Assembly: GCA_002245135.1 (NCBI GenBank)
Contig: NGBS01000329.1
Coordinates: 1 to 64,000, forward strand
Reading direction: 5' to 3'
Length of the DNA: 64,000 nucleotides
DNA from: Proteromonas lacertae
Lineage: Eukaryota; Sar; Bigyra; Opalinata; Proteromonadidae
In this document: piece by piece, positions 1 through 10,500 of the stretch
Layout of the letters: each line of letters opens with the position of its first letter
Numbering within the stretch: position 1 is the stretch's first letter
Notes under the pieces: generated by a model
The model's database searches: none
The model's input: only the letters and a program-made list of their open reading frames with translations
Told to the model about the DNA's origin: nothing
Position numbers and translations under genes: made by a program

Positions 1-43
1 GGTATGATATATATTTATATTTATTGTTTTTTCAATAGAAAAT

Positions 44-803
44 TTGTTATATAAACTGAGAATAGAAAATATGGAAATAATATTAGAAAGTGAAAAACTG
101 ATAATCAAAAATGAGAATTGGTTATTGAATGTATTAATGAGATGGTATAAAAATGAAGAAAAGAAGATAGAAGAAGGAAAAGAAAAGAAAGAATTGCGTA
201 AAGAATTCACAAGATTGTTAATTAAATCAATTGATATAAACAGTTTAACAATTGATAAAATAGAAGAAATGTATTAAATAAATTAAAAAATATAGAAATA
301 AGTGATTATGTGATGGAAATGAAACATAAACCAAAAACATATTAGATTGGAATTGTGAAGAAATCAAAGATGAAAAGAATAAAAGAAATAATAATAAGAT
401 ATTATAAAAATGAAGAAGAAATGATAAAAGAAGAAAATTTGATTCTATTAAATAATGAAAAGATAATCTCAATATTATGAATAAGAAAAATATAAAAATG
501 AAAGAGATTGGATTATTAATAATAATAGAAAGTGGAAAAGACTATAAGTGTATAATCTATTGATTTAATATAACTATAATAGTTTCTAAAAAGATGAAAA
601 GAGATGTATTGTTAGATTTATTATTAGAATATGAAAAGAAAAAGAGTGATATGATAGTAAAATGTTTGTGTTATTTTGTAAATGATGAAGAATCAATAAC
701 TATAATAAAACATTTCTGTGGAAATAAAATATTATATGAATTATTAAATTATGATTGTTATTTATCAAAAGAACCTAAAGAATTATTGATAAAACAGTAT
801 TAA
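44..803 (+). pseudogene. Decayed coding remnant, upstream part
   Basis: Two open stretches (44-277 and 594-803) are separated by a segment full of stops. The first encodes a charged helical piece (ILESEKLIIKNENWLLNVL) that loosely resembles the BACK/BTB-tail segments of large protist repeat families. The stretch 361-480 again contains a YKNEEE-type phrase, so it may be a degenerate second copy of the same unit. I see no start codon context, no splice pair that rejoins the frames, and no catalytic motif. The piece sits upstream of the 815-1659 remnant and is probably the older part of the same broken gene, which may begin before the window. The family assignment is weak. Confidence 0.35.
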
Positions 804-814
804 CAAAATGATAA

Positions 815-1659
815 ATGGAATATGATGAAGAATATGAAATAGAAAAGGAGATATTAAAACAAATAAAAAATGAAGAAATATTGAAAGAAATAGAAACTAA
901 AGAAATTTCATCATTTACATATCCTCAATTAGAATATTCATTTTATGAAGAAATCTCATTAATTCCTTCATTTGATGGAACAAGATGTAGATTTTCAATA
1001 AATCCATCATTACCAAATGGAATAGAAATAGATAAACAAAGTGGAATAATTCATGGAAAAGTGGAAGAGAGTTTTGTGAAAAGTGAATATGAGATAATAT
1101 GTAAGAATAGTAAAAATGAAAAAGAGAATCAAACTCTCATTAGAATTTAATGTTATATTTACAGAGTTAAACAAAAGTGATGATATTACAATATCAAATA
1201 ATGGAAAATTAATAACAAATATGAATAATGGCTATAATCATTGTTATTTGAATATAAAAATGGAAAGTGGAGTTTATCATATTAAATATAAATATTATAA
1301 CACATTATCAAATGATTTTAGTAGTATTTATATAGGATTATCAACTAATAATACATATTCTGATAATAAACTTTATGATAATCAAACATGTTATTATTGT
1401 ACAGATGAAGATATATTCCAGAAGATTATTGGTGGATATTCTTGCATTGGAACAGTAGTTACTTCAAATCCAAATTTCAATAATTGTGGAGATGGTTCAA
1501 GTTATGAAGTGATAGTTGATATGAATAAAGAGAATTTTGGATAAGTCATAATGATTCATCTGCTGTTTTACTTGTAAAAGATTTACCTTCTCCATTATAT
1601 CCATATGCTGAATTAGTATGGAAATACACATCAATAGAATTATTATCATTTTCTCATTA
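815..1659 (+). pseudogene. Broken gene end: Putative-Ig-like plus SPRY-like segment
   Basis: Three reading frames must be chained to read through. 815-1150 contains a Putative-Ig (He_PIG)-like signature: FSINPSLPNGIEIDKQSG followed by IIHGKV. The next frame, 1116-1544, reads as a SPRY/B30.2-like fold rich in Tyr and Asn. After about 1,530 the frame shifts again and ends in SFSH plus a TAA at the edge of the hAT insertion. The second shift is directly explained: the related copy at 10,927-11,136 has one more A in the run at about 1,525-1,530, so a 1-nt deletion broke this copy. The first shift near 1,140 has no such comparison. Function is unknown; proteins of this type are usually members of large protist families. 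Confidence 0.5.
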
Positions 1660-1667
1660 AACAGTTT
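1452..1667 (+). repeat. Outer part of the inverted repeat, left arm
   Basis: This block is the reverse complement of 10,920-11,136. I see about half a dozen substitutions and one 1-nt indel. It is the continuation of the myotubularin inverted repeat beyond the hAT element, and so shows that the arm existed before the transposon arrived. Similarity stops abruptly outside the block on both sides. Confidence 0.85.
1660..1667. repeat. 8-bp target site duplication, left copy (AACAGTTT)
   Basis: AACAGTTT stands directly before the CTGGGGTCGG end of the hAT element and recurs at 4048-4055 directly after its other end. The uninterrupted site is present once, as the reverse complement, at 10,920-10,927. 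Eight bases is the duplication length typical of hAT transposons. Confidence 0.9.
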
Positions 1668-4047
1668 CTGGGGTCGGCAGGACGGGGACAGGACGAGGGA
1701 TAGGGACGGACACGTCCCGGGACAAAAACCCTATCGGACGTCCATTTCCTCACGCTCAACTACCAATATGAGATATAATTCTATAGAATCTTAAATTTTT
1801 CTTTTAATTTTTGTAAAAAATAAATTAATAATAAAAAAGAAATATAATTAATAAGTTGGCTTTGTGGTGGTCTGATATATTCATCATAATCACTTTCTTC
1901 ATCTTCATCATCATCTTCATCATAATCGTCATCATAATCGTCATGGTCATAACTATCTTCATTTTTATTTATTCTGTCATTCAGTTGTTTCATTTTATTC
2001 TCATCATATTATTAATTAAACTAATATTGAGTTTGTTCCTTGTTTTATTATGAATAAATGACTCAATACTAAACGTTCTTTCAATATATGCAGAACTTGT
2101 AGGGATTATGTTTAGATAATCAAATATTCTTTTCAAATTGGAAAATAACATCCGTAGCTATTGTACCATATCTTCGGATTCATTTCCTTCGAATTATCAA
2201 AAATATCAGCTGGAGACCTTCCATATCTCATTCTATTTTCAAAATAATATAACTCTTCTGTAAGCTTTTTATCACAAATATGAGAAAATCTATTTAAAAT
2301 GTATCTTTTTATACTATTAACAATTCTTTCATTAAATTTTTTGGAACTACTCACGTCTAAATACTCACTTAATATCAATATGCTATAATTGATTAGTTTC
2401 TTCTCTTTTTGATATATTACACTTATTTTTTCTTTTTCTGTGCTACTCATTCTACATAGATCCTTTTTAGCTTTAGAGAGTACTTTATATGCAAATGAAA
2501 GAGTAGAATTGTCTCTACTCAAATATTGAACTTTTTGGTATTTATATTCTGTAATATTATATAATTCTTTAATTATAGGTATTTCATTCTTATCTAATAA
2601 GTTAATTCTTACAAGTATCTCTTGATTATCTAACACACCTTTAAAAAGCTGGAAGTAACTACTCCAGCGAGTAGTAACTCCCTTTCTTATTTGTATAAAC
2701 TTTTTCAATTTATTGAATATTATTCTTCTAATCGTAACTGACGTATTTAGCTTATGAGCTATTGTATTACATTTATCTAAAATAGATTTATATTTATTAA
2801 GCTCCAAAACTTTCTTACAAACTAAATTAAGTGCGTGGCTAATACAGCCACAAATAATCATAGGAGCATTGTTTATACTCTGGATTATCTTGCCTACACG
2901 CTTCATGGTGTAGTTGTTGTCGCTGCTAACTGCCACAATTTTATCAAGAGTAATACCATACTTTAATAACGTAGTCTCTATTAGTTTGACTATATTTTTG
3001 GCTGTTTGATTCTCATCAATAAATACTGACTCGAGAAAGTAAGTATTAATTTGTTTCACAGCAATATTTATGATGGATCTATTATTTGTATTAGTCCATC
3101 CATCTATTATAATACACGTTTTTCTTTAATTATATCTTTAACAGACTTGATTGAACCAAGTTTAATGGAAGGGTTGATAGATTTGATTAAGTTTTTAAAT
3201 GTTTTTGATTCAATCAACTTAAAACTACATGAATTCTCTATAATAAAATCAGCTAAATAACCGTTAATCTTTCTCTGATTGTATTTTGTTAGATCAAGTT
3301 TTTCTTGAACAATTTTACTTTTTTTGCAGCTAATAAATTATAATCTATATATATGTATACTTTTTCACATGTCTTTTTAAGCAAGTGGCATGACATACAA
3401 CCATTTCTTTACATGTTTTACATTCAATTCTTTTCGACTTTTCAGTAGGCTTGGTTATGCTTACGTTTGTATTGAAGTAGTTATATACTTGATCATAATG
3501 TCTTTTTACTGCTGACATTATAAAATGCAGCTTGAAAAATTCAAGTTTTTTGATAATTTTATCTTATTCTCTATAAACAGTCAATACGATTTGATATTTT
3601 GTATTAAAATTTATTTTATTAACATAACCCATGCAAATTAAAAAATATTTAAAAAATAGATAATTTATAATTAGTTGTAATTAATGTATGTTATATTTGA
3701 TGTATAATTATATATAATAACTAATTACTATTAATTAATGCATTTAAATCATATTCAGAGGTTATTCAGACCATATTATTTTGATCATTAGAAAACATAT
3801 GATTATTGCATCATATAATTATATATATGTCCTTATTAACTATATTTCAGACTATTTATGCCATAATTATGAAAAATGAAACCAAAAAATATCGGGACAG
3901 AGAAAATATGCTCTACCGCTTACTCCTTACAGATTATACTGTCCTTGGACAAAATGGACAGGTTCGATTTCTGTACAGAGGAAGCGAGAGCGGAACGGGA
4001 CAGGGGACGGGACAAAAACAAAAAGGACGTCCCTCTGCCGACCCCAG
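1668..4047. mobile_element. hAT-superfamily DNA transposon, copy 1 (non-autonomous by decay)
   Basis: The 2,380-bp element begins CTGGGGTCGGCAG and ends with its exact complement CTGCCGACCCCAG. It is flanked by the 8-bp duplication AACAGTTT. Both subterminal zones (about 1668-1750 and 3950-4047) are rich in GGGAC/GTCCC motifs and are strikingly GC-rich against the AT-rich surroundings. They resemble the tips of the second copy at 54,195-56,901. The interior holds a hAT transposase in minus orientation, broken by small deletions. The element sits inside the left arm of the myotubularin inverted repeat, and the right arm preserves the empty site. It has therefore inserted since the arms were formed. 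Known for hAT: 8-bp duplications, short inverted ends, BED finger and C-terminal dimerisation domain; all are visible here. Confidence 0.92.
1781..3518 (-). pseudogene. hAT transposase, degenerate
   Basis: Read on the minus strand from an ATG at 3518. A BED-type zinc finger comes first (CKTCKEMVVC followed by LKRH), then a 31-nt intron starting GTATAC. Next is an RNase-H-like core with IIIDGWTN, AVSSDNNYTMK and CGCISHALNLV, then a TTRWSSY block. The C-terminal dimerisation region reads IERTFSIE, and the end is an Asp/Glu-rich tail. The frame is lost between the N-terminal part and the IIIDGW motif, where about 17 residues present in the second copy are missing. It is lost again after KIWYNSYGCYFP near 2,133, where one nucleotide appears deleted. 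The longest intact stretch is 2133-3059. The breaks make an active enzyme unlikely. Assignment to hAT is firm; the exact subfamily is not determined. Confidence 0.85.
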
Positions 4048-4055
4048 AACAGTTT
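4048..4055. repeat. 8-bp target site duplication, right copy (AACAGTTT)
   Basis: This is the second copy of the hAT target duplication, directly after CTGCCGACCCCAG. It continues into arm sequence matching 10,927 downwards. Confidence 0.9.
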
Positions 4056-7000
4056 ATAACATCAATTTTATTTACTCAAATCTATTATATTTATGAGAAT
4101 ATTAAAATACAACTTATTTTAAAATTTTATCATCATTATAAACTGTATATTGAGTATAAAAAAGTAATATCAGATGTATTAATCATAAAATACACAAAAA
4201 ACAACAAAATATAAACAATAATATTATATAATATTAAAATCATTATAAGAATAAGAATAATATATATTTATATTTATATTCTAATAGTAATATTTGTTTA
4301 TCATTTCTGGTAAATAATCGACATCATTTCGACAAAAATATTCTTCCCATAATCTCATATGACGCATATGACAACTTGGTCTTAAACTCTCTTCAGTTCG
4401 AACATATCGATCATTTCGGAATTCATTTATATTCTTATCATCTAAGATATGAGTCCAAATTGATACACTGTGAGTTGCTGCTTCATTTTCAACTCGTTCT
4501 CTTTCACTGTTAAACATAAATGTACCAAATCGACCACTATAAACATTATCAGCTAAAAACAACAACAACTTTGTATTAAATTCAAATGCACAAGGATATT
4601 GATATAATATTTGATATAATACATCCATAAACAACAAAAATACTGGACTTCGTTTACTGTCATTAAAATCACCATTATTCATTCCATGACGACGAGCAAA
4701 ATTATGACCAAAACTACACCATTCTTTCTCAATCACTTCACAGAATCCACGAATTGTTCGATAATAAGGATCTAGTAATAATTCAGTTCCACAAACCATT
4801 TGACTGGTTCGATCCCAACCATCACTACAATGACTAAAGACACTACATCCTTCATCTTCTAAGATTTCCACACATCGAACTAATGAACACATTACACTTC
4901 GAACTTGTTGTAACCAACCAGCATCATTTAATCGTTTTGTAAATGTTTCATCATCTCCACGAACTTGTTTGTTATAGTATAAATCCATCATCTTATATAA
5001 ACTCTCTCGAGCACCATGAATATTAGCAATATTCATAAAATACATATTCATTCCAGGATAAAACGCTGGATTTTCAGTACCTTTACCCATTGAACGATTC
5101 CCAAATGCAGCTATTTGACTTCGAGCATCAACTACATAATATTTATCTTTACGACATTCACAACAACTGGCTAATAAAGGTAATAACTTCTCATCACTAC
5201 TACTTCGTTTGTTTTGTAAACCAGTATTTGGTTGAGCACTTCGACATAATATTGCATTCGTTATTGGATGACGCCAAACAGGAACTGGAATACGATTACT
5301 ACTTCGATATTTACAGATTTGGTCTAATTCTCGATCATTTATACTAGCACTTGTTAAGAATCTCATTGGATAACTTGGACTTATATCATAACCTTGAACT
5401 ACAAATCGCAATTTTGGACAATTTAATAAACCCAATCGATCATAATCTAAACCAGCATCATATATTGCCCAACCATCGATTTCACTATCTTTATAACTAT
5501 CTTTACTTCCTTCACGAAATGCAAAGGTATTCTTTATACTGTTTTTAGGGAAAGCTTTTTTATCGATATATTTCGTTACATTATTTACAGCTTTAGATTT
5601 TCGGAAAGAAAATTCATAGAATTGATAGTTTTTGGTTCGAATTCGAATTGTATAAGGAGGAATATCTTCATAATTATGAATCATTAATAATGGAATTTGA
5701 ATATCATGATTATCTTCATTAGAATTATTGCTTTGTTGTTGTGATTGTTGTGATTGTTGTTGTTGTAATGATGGTGGAGGAGTTGAATTTGTATTACTTA
5801 ATTCATCAACATCTATACCATTGAAACTAGATGCTCTTCTTAAATTTGTATTTGGAGTTGTTGTTGCAGTGCTTTTAATATCACTTAATTCATCGATATT
5901 AATAATATTTTCTACATTCTCTTCACTTCCTTCATTTGTTGTGCTTGTTTCAGTTTTACATGGAGAGGATGGAGCTTTCTCTAAGATATTTCGCATACTT
6001 TGAGCTTTCTTTAATGCAGAGGTTGCTGTTGGATATGTATGGAATATTAATCGATAATTAGATATAAATAATTGACCACTCACCAATGTCTCATTCACAG
6101 TTGTAAAACTGTTCTTTTCACTTATACTTAAATAAGTACATTCTTCTACTACATCAACACTTTCTTTATCATATAAATATTCGGGATAATAATTGTCTTT
6201 TATATAACTCACATTCTTATCATGAGAACTAGCTCGTTTATGAGCAACTGCATTGGCAGTTTGAAATGTCACATTTAATGGTCTTTCAGCTTTCTTTATC
6301 TTTTTTACTACTTCTTTTAAACTCAAATTACTTTTCAAATCTTTACCATTTAATGATACTATTACACTCTTCAATCCTACTAAACCACTTCGTTCACATA
6401 ATCCTGGACTTCCATCACTGTTTCGTTTAAATCGACTTACAATACAATTGCCTTGATCTATTCCTAATGTGATTCCTAAACTATTATCACCAAAATTTAT
6501 TGTATTTCCACTCCATAAACTACGATTTAATTGATCATATTCACCTCGTAATGTCACTGCATGTTTCTCACGAAATGCTTCAAATCGACTCTTCTTTATT
6601 GATAAACATAGTGGAATTAATTTACTTCGAAATTCATCCACTTTCATTTCTTCAATTCCATCATATAAACATTCTATCATACTCTTTATCTTATCTTTCT
6701 TACTCAATTTATTTTCAAAATCTTTCAATATACATAATGCACTTCCCATTAATACGATATCAGGAATACATTCAGTATAAACACTTATCTTTATACTACA
6801 TAATAAGAAATCCATTATTATATGACTAACTTCGATTGGAACTTTATATGTAAATACACTCACATAACTACTACATACTAATTCACATAATTTATTATCA
6901 ATATCTTCTAAATGAGATTTTAATTTTTGTAATTGTTCAGCTGCAAATGAATCTAAAATTCGAATGTCAGTGTTGTAACCATAAATATCAAATTCAGCAT

Positions 7001-7112
7001 TGTGAATTAATACTTTCTCCATTAACGCAGTAAATAACCAAAATGTATCATTCTCATCCTTTAATACAGTGTAGAGATAGTTCACTAGGAAATTCTGACC
7101 TGTGTAATAACT
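4048..7112 (+). repeat. Inverted repeat, left inner arm (3,065 bp)
   Basis: This arm is the reverse complement of 7863-10,927. Both arms are exactly 3,065 bp long, so no net indel separates them. By eye I found only isolated differences, for example near 6,777 and 7,104. The arm covers the 3' flank and all but the first 105 or so codons of the minus-strand myotubularin gene. The inner boundary falls inside coding sequence at the Ser/Asn-Tyr-Tyr-Thr-Gly-Gln segment, after which the two genes are clearly diverged. Confidence 0.93.
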
Positions 7113-7424
7113 ATTTGGCTTTCTGATGTTATAAGCAAGAAGAATTTCATTAACACTCTTTCTATTCAATTCTTCTATTAGATCTACATCTGCTTTAATA
7201 TCATTAATTATATCTTTAGAGAGTTCTTCATGTTTTGTTTTTAATTCTGTGTATGATTCATCAGTCTCTTTTTGTAATTGGTCAATTACTTCTGAAGTAC
7301 ACCACTTCCAAATGTCTCTTCTGCATTCCTCAGGAATTCCATCTTCCAATAAGTGCTTTACTATATCGTTTGCTTCAAAGGATTCACTGTCGATTAATCC
7401 CTTCCAATAAGATACCTGCGTCAT
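4281..7424 (-). CDS. TBC-PDZ-GRAM-myotubularin phosphatase-like protein, copy A
   Basis: An uninterrupted 1,047-residue protein. Residues about 25-290 look like a Rab-GAP TBC domain (GIPEECRRDIWKW; NFLVNYLYTVL; FWLFTALME). Neither catalytic finger is preserved: the IxxDxxR position reads IKADVDL and the YxQG position reads YYTGQ. Residues about 305-395 resemble a PDZ domain (SLGITLGID, then GLKSVIVSLNGKDL). A GRAM/PH-like segment follows (ETLVSGQLFISNYRLIFHT), then a Gln/Ser-rich linker near 555. The myotubularin phosphatase domain contains the intact Cys-x5-Arg loop HCSDGWDRTSQ near residue 866. Myotubularins remove the 3-phosphate from PI3P and PI(3,5)P2 on endosomes, so phosphatase activity is expected and the TBC part may only bind Rabs. 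It is paired head to head with copy B, and residues from about 106 on are identical to it. The start is the first ATG, matching copy B in position. Confidence 0.9.
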   Translation of the reverse strand: MTQVSYWKGLIDSESFEANDIVKHLLEDGIPEECRRDIWKWCTSEVIDQLQKETDESYTELKTKHEELSKDIINDIKADVDLIEELNRKSVNEILLAYNIRKPNSYYTGQNFLVNYLYTVLKDENDTFWLFTALMEKVLIHNAEFDIYGYNTDIRILDSFAAEQLQKLKSHLEDIDNKLCELVCSSYVSVFTYKVPIEVSHIIMDFLLCSIKISVYTECIPDIVLMGSALCILKDFENKLSKKDKIKSMIECLYDGIEEMKVDEFRSKLIPLCLSIKKSRFEAFREKHAVTLRGEYDQLNRSLWSGNTINFGDNSLGITLGIDQGNCIVSRFKRNSDGSPGLCERSGLVGLKSVIVSLNGKDLKSNLSLKEVVKKIKKAERPLNVTFQTANAVAHKRASSHDKNVSYIKDNYYPEYLYDKESVDVVEECTYLSISEKNSFTTVNETLVSGQLFISNYRLIFHTYPTATSALKKAQSMRNILEKAPSSPCKTETSTTNEGSEENVENIINIDELSDIKSTATTTPNTNLRRASSFNGIDVDELSNTNSTPPPSLQQQQSQQSQQQSNNSNEDNHDIQIPLLMIHNYEDIPPYTIRIRTKNYQFYEFSFRKSKAVNNVTKYIDKKAFPKNSIKNTFAFREGSKDSYKDSEIDGWAIYDAGLDYDRLGLLNCPKLRFVVQGYDISPSYPMRFLTSASINDRELDQICKYRSSNRIPVPVWRHPITNAILCRSAQPNTGLQNKRSSSDEKLLPLLASCCECRKDKYYVVDARSQIAAFGNRSMGKGTENPAFYPGMNMYFMNIANIHGARESLYKMMDLYYNKQVRGDDETFTKRLNDAGWLQQVRSVMCSLVRCVEILEDEGCSVFSHCSDGWDRTSQMVCGTELLLDPYYRTIRGFCEVIEKEWCSFGHNFARRHGMNNGDFNDSKRSPVFLLFMDVLYQILYQYPCAFEFNTKLLLFLADNVYSGRFGTFMFNSERERVENEAATHSVSIWTHILDDKNINEFRNDRYVRTEESLRPSCHMRHMRLWEEYFCRNDVDYLPEMINKYYY

Positions 7425-7547
7425 AAGTAATCAGCAAAAAAATAATCTGATTGTTTCGAATAAAGCACCAATTTCAATCTGATTTTCGCACCAACTTTCA
7501 TCAAGTCATTTGTCAAGCTTAGATATAACAATTAAATCTTTCAATTT
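7425..7547. promoter_or_regulatory. Shared 123-bp divergent promoter of the two myotubularin genes
   Basis: The starts of the two genes face away from each other across 123 bp, so both promoters and 5' leaders must lie here or overlap coding sequence. The segment is not part of the inverted repeat and is not symmetric. TCAAGCTT at 7513-7520 lies 28 bp before the copy B start. The same TCAAGC core occurs 25-50 bp before several other genes in this window. A related TCAAGT is at 7501. No TATA-type element stands out. Promoter function is inferred from position only. Confidence 0.5.
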
Positions 7548-10500
7548 ATGGCTGACTCTTGCGATTTTTGGTCATCATTAACTGATGATATTCAAAGTCA
7601 TACTGAGGATATCTTAAATAACCTCAAGACAAGCTCAGTTCCTGAAGACTCAAGATCTTCATTCTGGAAATGGTGTACTTCAGAAGTAATAGATCAATTA
7701 CAAAAAGAAACTGATGAACCTTATCCAGAATTGAAAAGTAACATTGAAGAGTTGCCAAAAGATTTAGTGACAGATATTGACCATGACATCGGATCATTAC
7801 CAGAGGAGAATCGCGAACCAGTCAAGAATATCTTAAGTGCTTACAATATTCGTAAACCTACCAGTTATTACACAGGTCAAAATTTCCTAGTGAACTATCT
7901 CTACACTGTATTAAAGGATGAGAATGATACATTTTGGTTATTTACTGCGTTAATGGAGAAAGTATTAATTCACAATGCTGAATTTGATATTTATGGTTAT
8001 AACACTGACATTCGAATTTTAGATTCATTTGCAGCTGAACAATTACAAAAATTAAAATCTCATTTAGAAGATATTGATAATAAATTATGTGAATTAGTAT
8101 GTAGTAGTTATGTGAGTGTATTTACATATAAAGTTCCAATCGAAGTTAGTCATATAATAATGGATTTCTTATTATGTAGTATAAAGATAAGTGTTTATAC
8201 TGAATGTATTCCTGATATCGTGTTAATGGGAAGTGCATTATGTATATTGAAAGATTTTGAAAATAAATTGAGTAAGAAAGATAAGATAAAGAGTATGATA
8301 GAATGTTTATATGATGGAATTGAAGAAATGAAAGTGGATGAATTTCGAAGTAAATTAATTCCACTATGTTTATCAATAAAGAAGAGTCGATTTGAAGCAT
8401 TTCGTGAGAAACATGCAGTGACATTACGAGGTGAATATGATCAATTAAATCGTAGTTTATGGAGTGGAAATACAATAAATTTTGGTGATAATAGTTTAGG
8501 AATCACATTAGGAATAGATCAAGGCAATTGTATTGTAAGTCGATTTAAACGAAACAGTGATGGAAGTCCAGGATTATGTGAACGAAGTGGTTTAGTAGGA
8601 TTGAAGAGTGTAATAGTATCATTAAATGGTAAAGATTTGAAAAGTAATTTGAGTTTAAAAGAAGTAGTAAAAAAGATAAAGAAAGCTGAAAGACCATTAA
8701 ATGTGACATTTCAAACTGCCAATGCAGTTGCTCATAAACGAGCTAGTTCTCATGATAAGAATGTGAGTTATATAAAAGACAATTATTATCCCGAATATTT
8801 ATATGATAAAGAAAGTGTTGATGTAGTAGAAGAATGTACTTATTTAAGTATAAGTGAAAAGAACAGTTTTACAACTGTGAATGAGACATTGGTGAGTGGT
8901 CAATTATTTATATCTAATTATCGATTAATATTCCATACATATCCAACAGCAACCTCTGCATTAAAGAAAGCTCAAAGTATGCGAAATATCTTAGAGAAAG
9001 CTCCATCCTCTCCATGTAAAACTGAAACAAGCACAACAAATGAAGGAAGTGAAGAGAATGTAGAAAATATTATTAATATCGATGAATTAAGTGATATTAA
9101 AAGCACTGCAACAACAACTCCAAATACAAATTTAAGAAGAGCATCTAGTTTCAATGGTATAGATGTTGATGAATTAAGTAATACAAATTCAACTCCTCCA
9201 CCATCATTACAACAACAACAATCACAACAATCACAACAACAAAGCAATAATTCTAATGAAGATAATCATGATATTCAAATTCCATTATTAATGATTCATA
9301 ATTATGAAGATATTCCTCCTTATACAATTCGAATTCGAACCAAAAACTATCAATTCTATGAATTTTCTTTCCGAAAATCTAAAGCTGTAAATAATGTAAC
9401 GAAATATATCGATAAAAAAGCTTTCCCTAAAAACAGTATAAAGAATACCTTTGCATTTCGTGAAGGAAGTAAAGATAGTTATAAAGATAGTGAAATCGAT
9501 GGTTGGGCAATATATGATGCTGGTTTAGATTATGATCGATTGGGTTTATTAAATTGTCCAAAATTGCGATTTGTAGTTCAAGGTTATGATATAAGTCCAA
9601 GTTATCCAATGAGATTCTTAACAAGTGCTAGTATAAATGATCGAGAATTAGACCAAATCTGTAAATATCGAAGTAGTAATCGTATTCCAGTTCCTGTTTG
9701 GCGTCATCCAATAACGAATGCAATATTATGTCGAAGTGCTCAACCAAATACTGGTTTACAAAACAAACGAAGTAGTAGTGATGAGAAGTTATTACCTTTA
9801 TTAGCCAGTTGTTGTGAATGTCGTAAAGATAAATATTATGTAGTTGATGCTCGAAGTCAAATAGCTGCATTTGGGAATCGTTCAATGGGTAAAGGTACTG
9901 AAAATCCAGCGTTTTATCCTGGAATGAATATGTATTTTATGAATATTGCTAATATTCATGGTGCTCGAGAGAGTTTATATAAGATGATGGATTTATACTA
10001 TAACAAACAAGTTCGTGGAGATGATGAAACATTTACAAAACGATTAAATGATGCTGGTTGGTTACAACAAGTTCGAAGTGTAATGTGTTCATTAGTTCGA
10101 TGTGTGGAAATCTTAGAAGATGAAGGATGTAGTGTCTTTAGTCATTGTAGTGATGGTTGGGATCGAACCAGTCAAATGGTTTGTGGAACTGAATTATTAC
10201 TAGATCCTTATTATCGAACAATTCGTGGATTCTGTGAAGTGATTGAGAAAGAATGGTGTAGTTTTGGTCATAATTTTGCTCGTCGTCATGGAATGAATAA
10301 TGGTGATTTTAATGACAGTAAACGAAGTCCAGTATTTTTGTTGTTTATGGATGTATTATATCAAATATTATATCAATATCCTTGTGCATTTGAATTTAAT
10401 ACAAAGTTGTTGTTGTTTTTAGCTGATAATGTTTATAGTGGTCGATTTGGTACATTTATGTTTAACAGTGAAAGAGAACGAGTTGAAAATGAAGCAGCAA

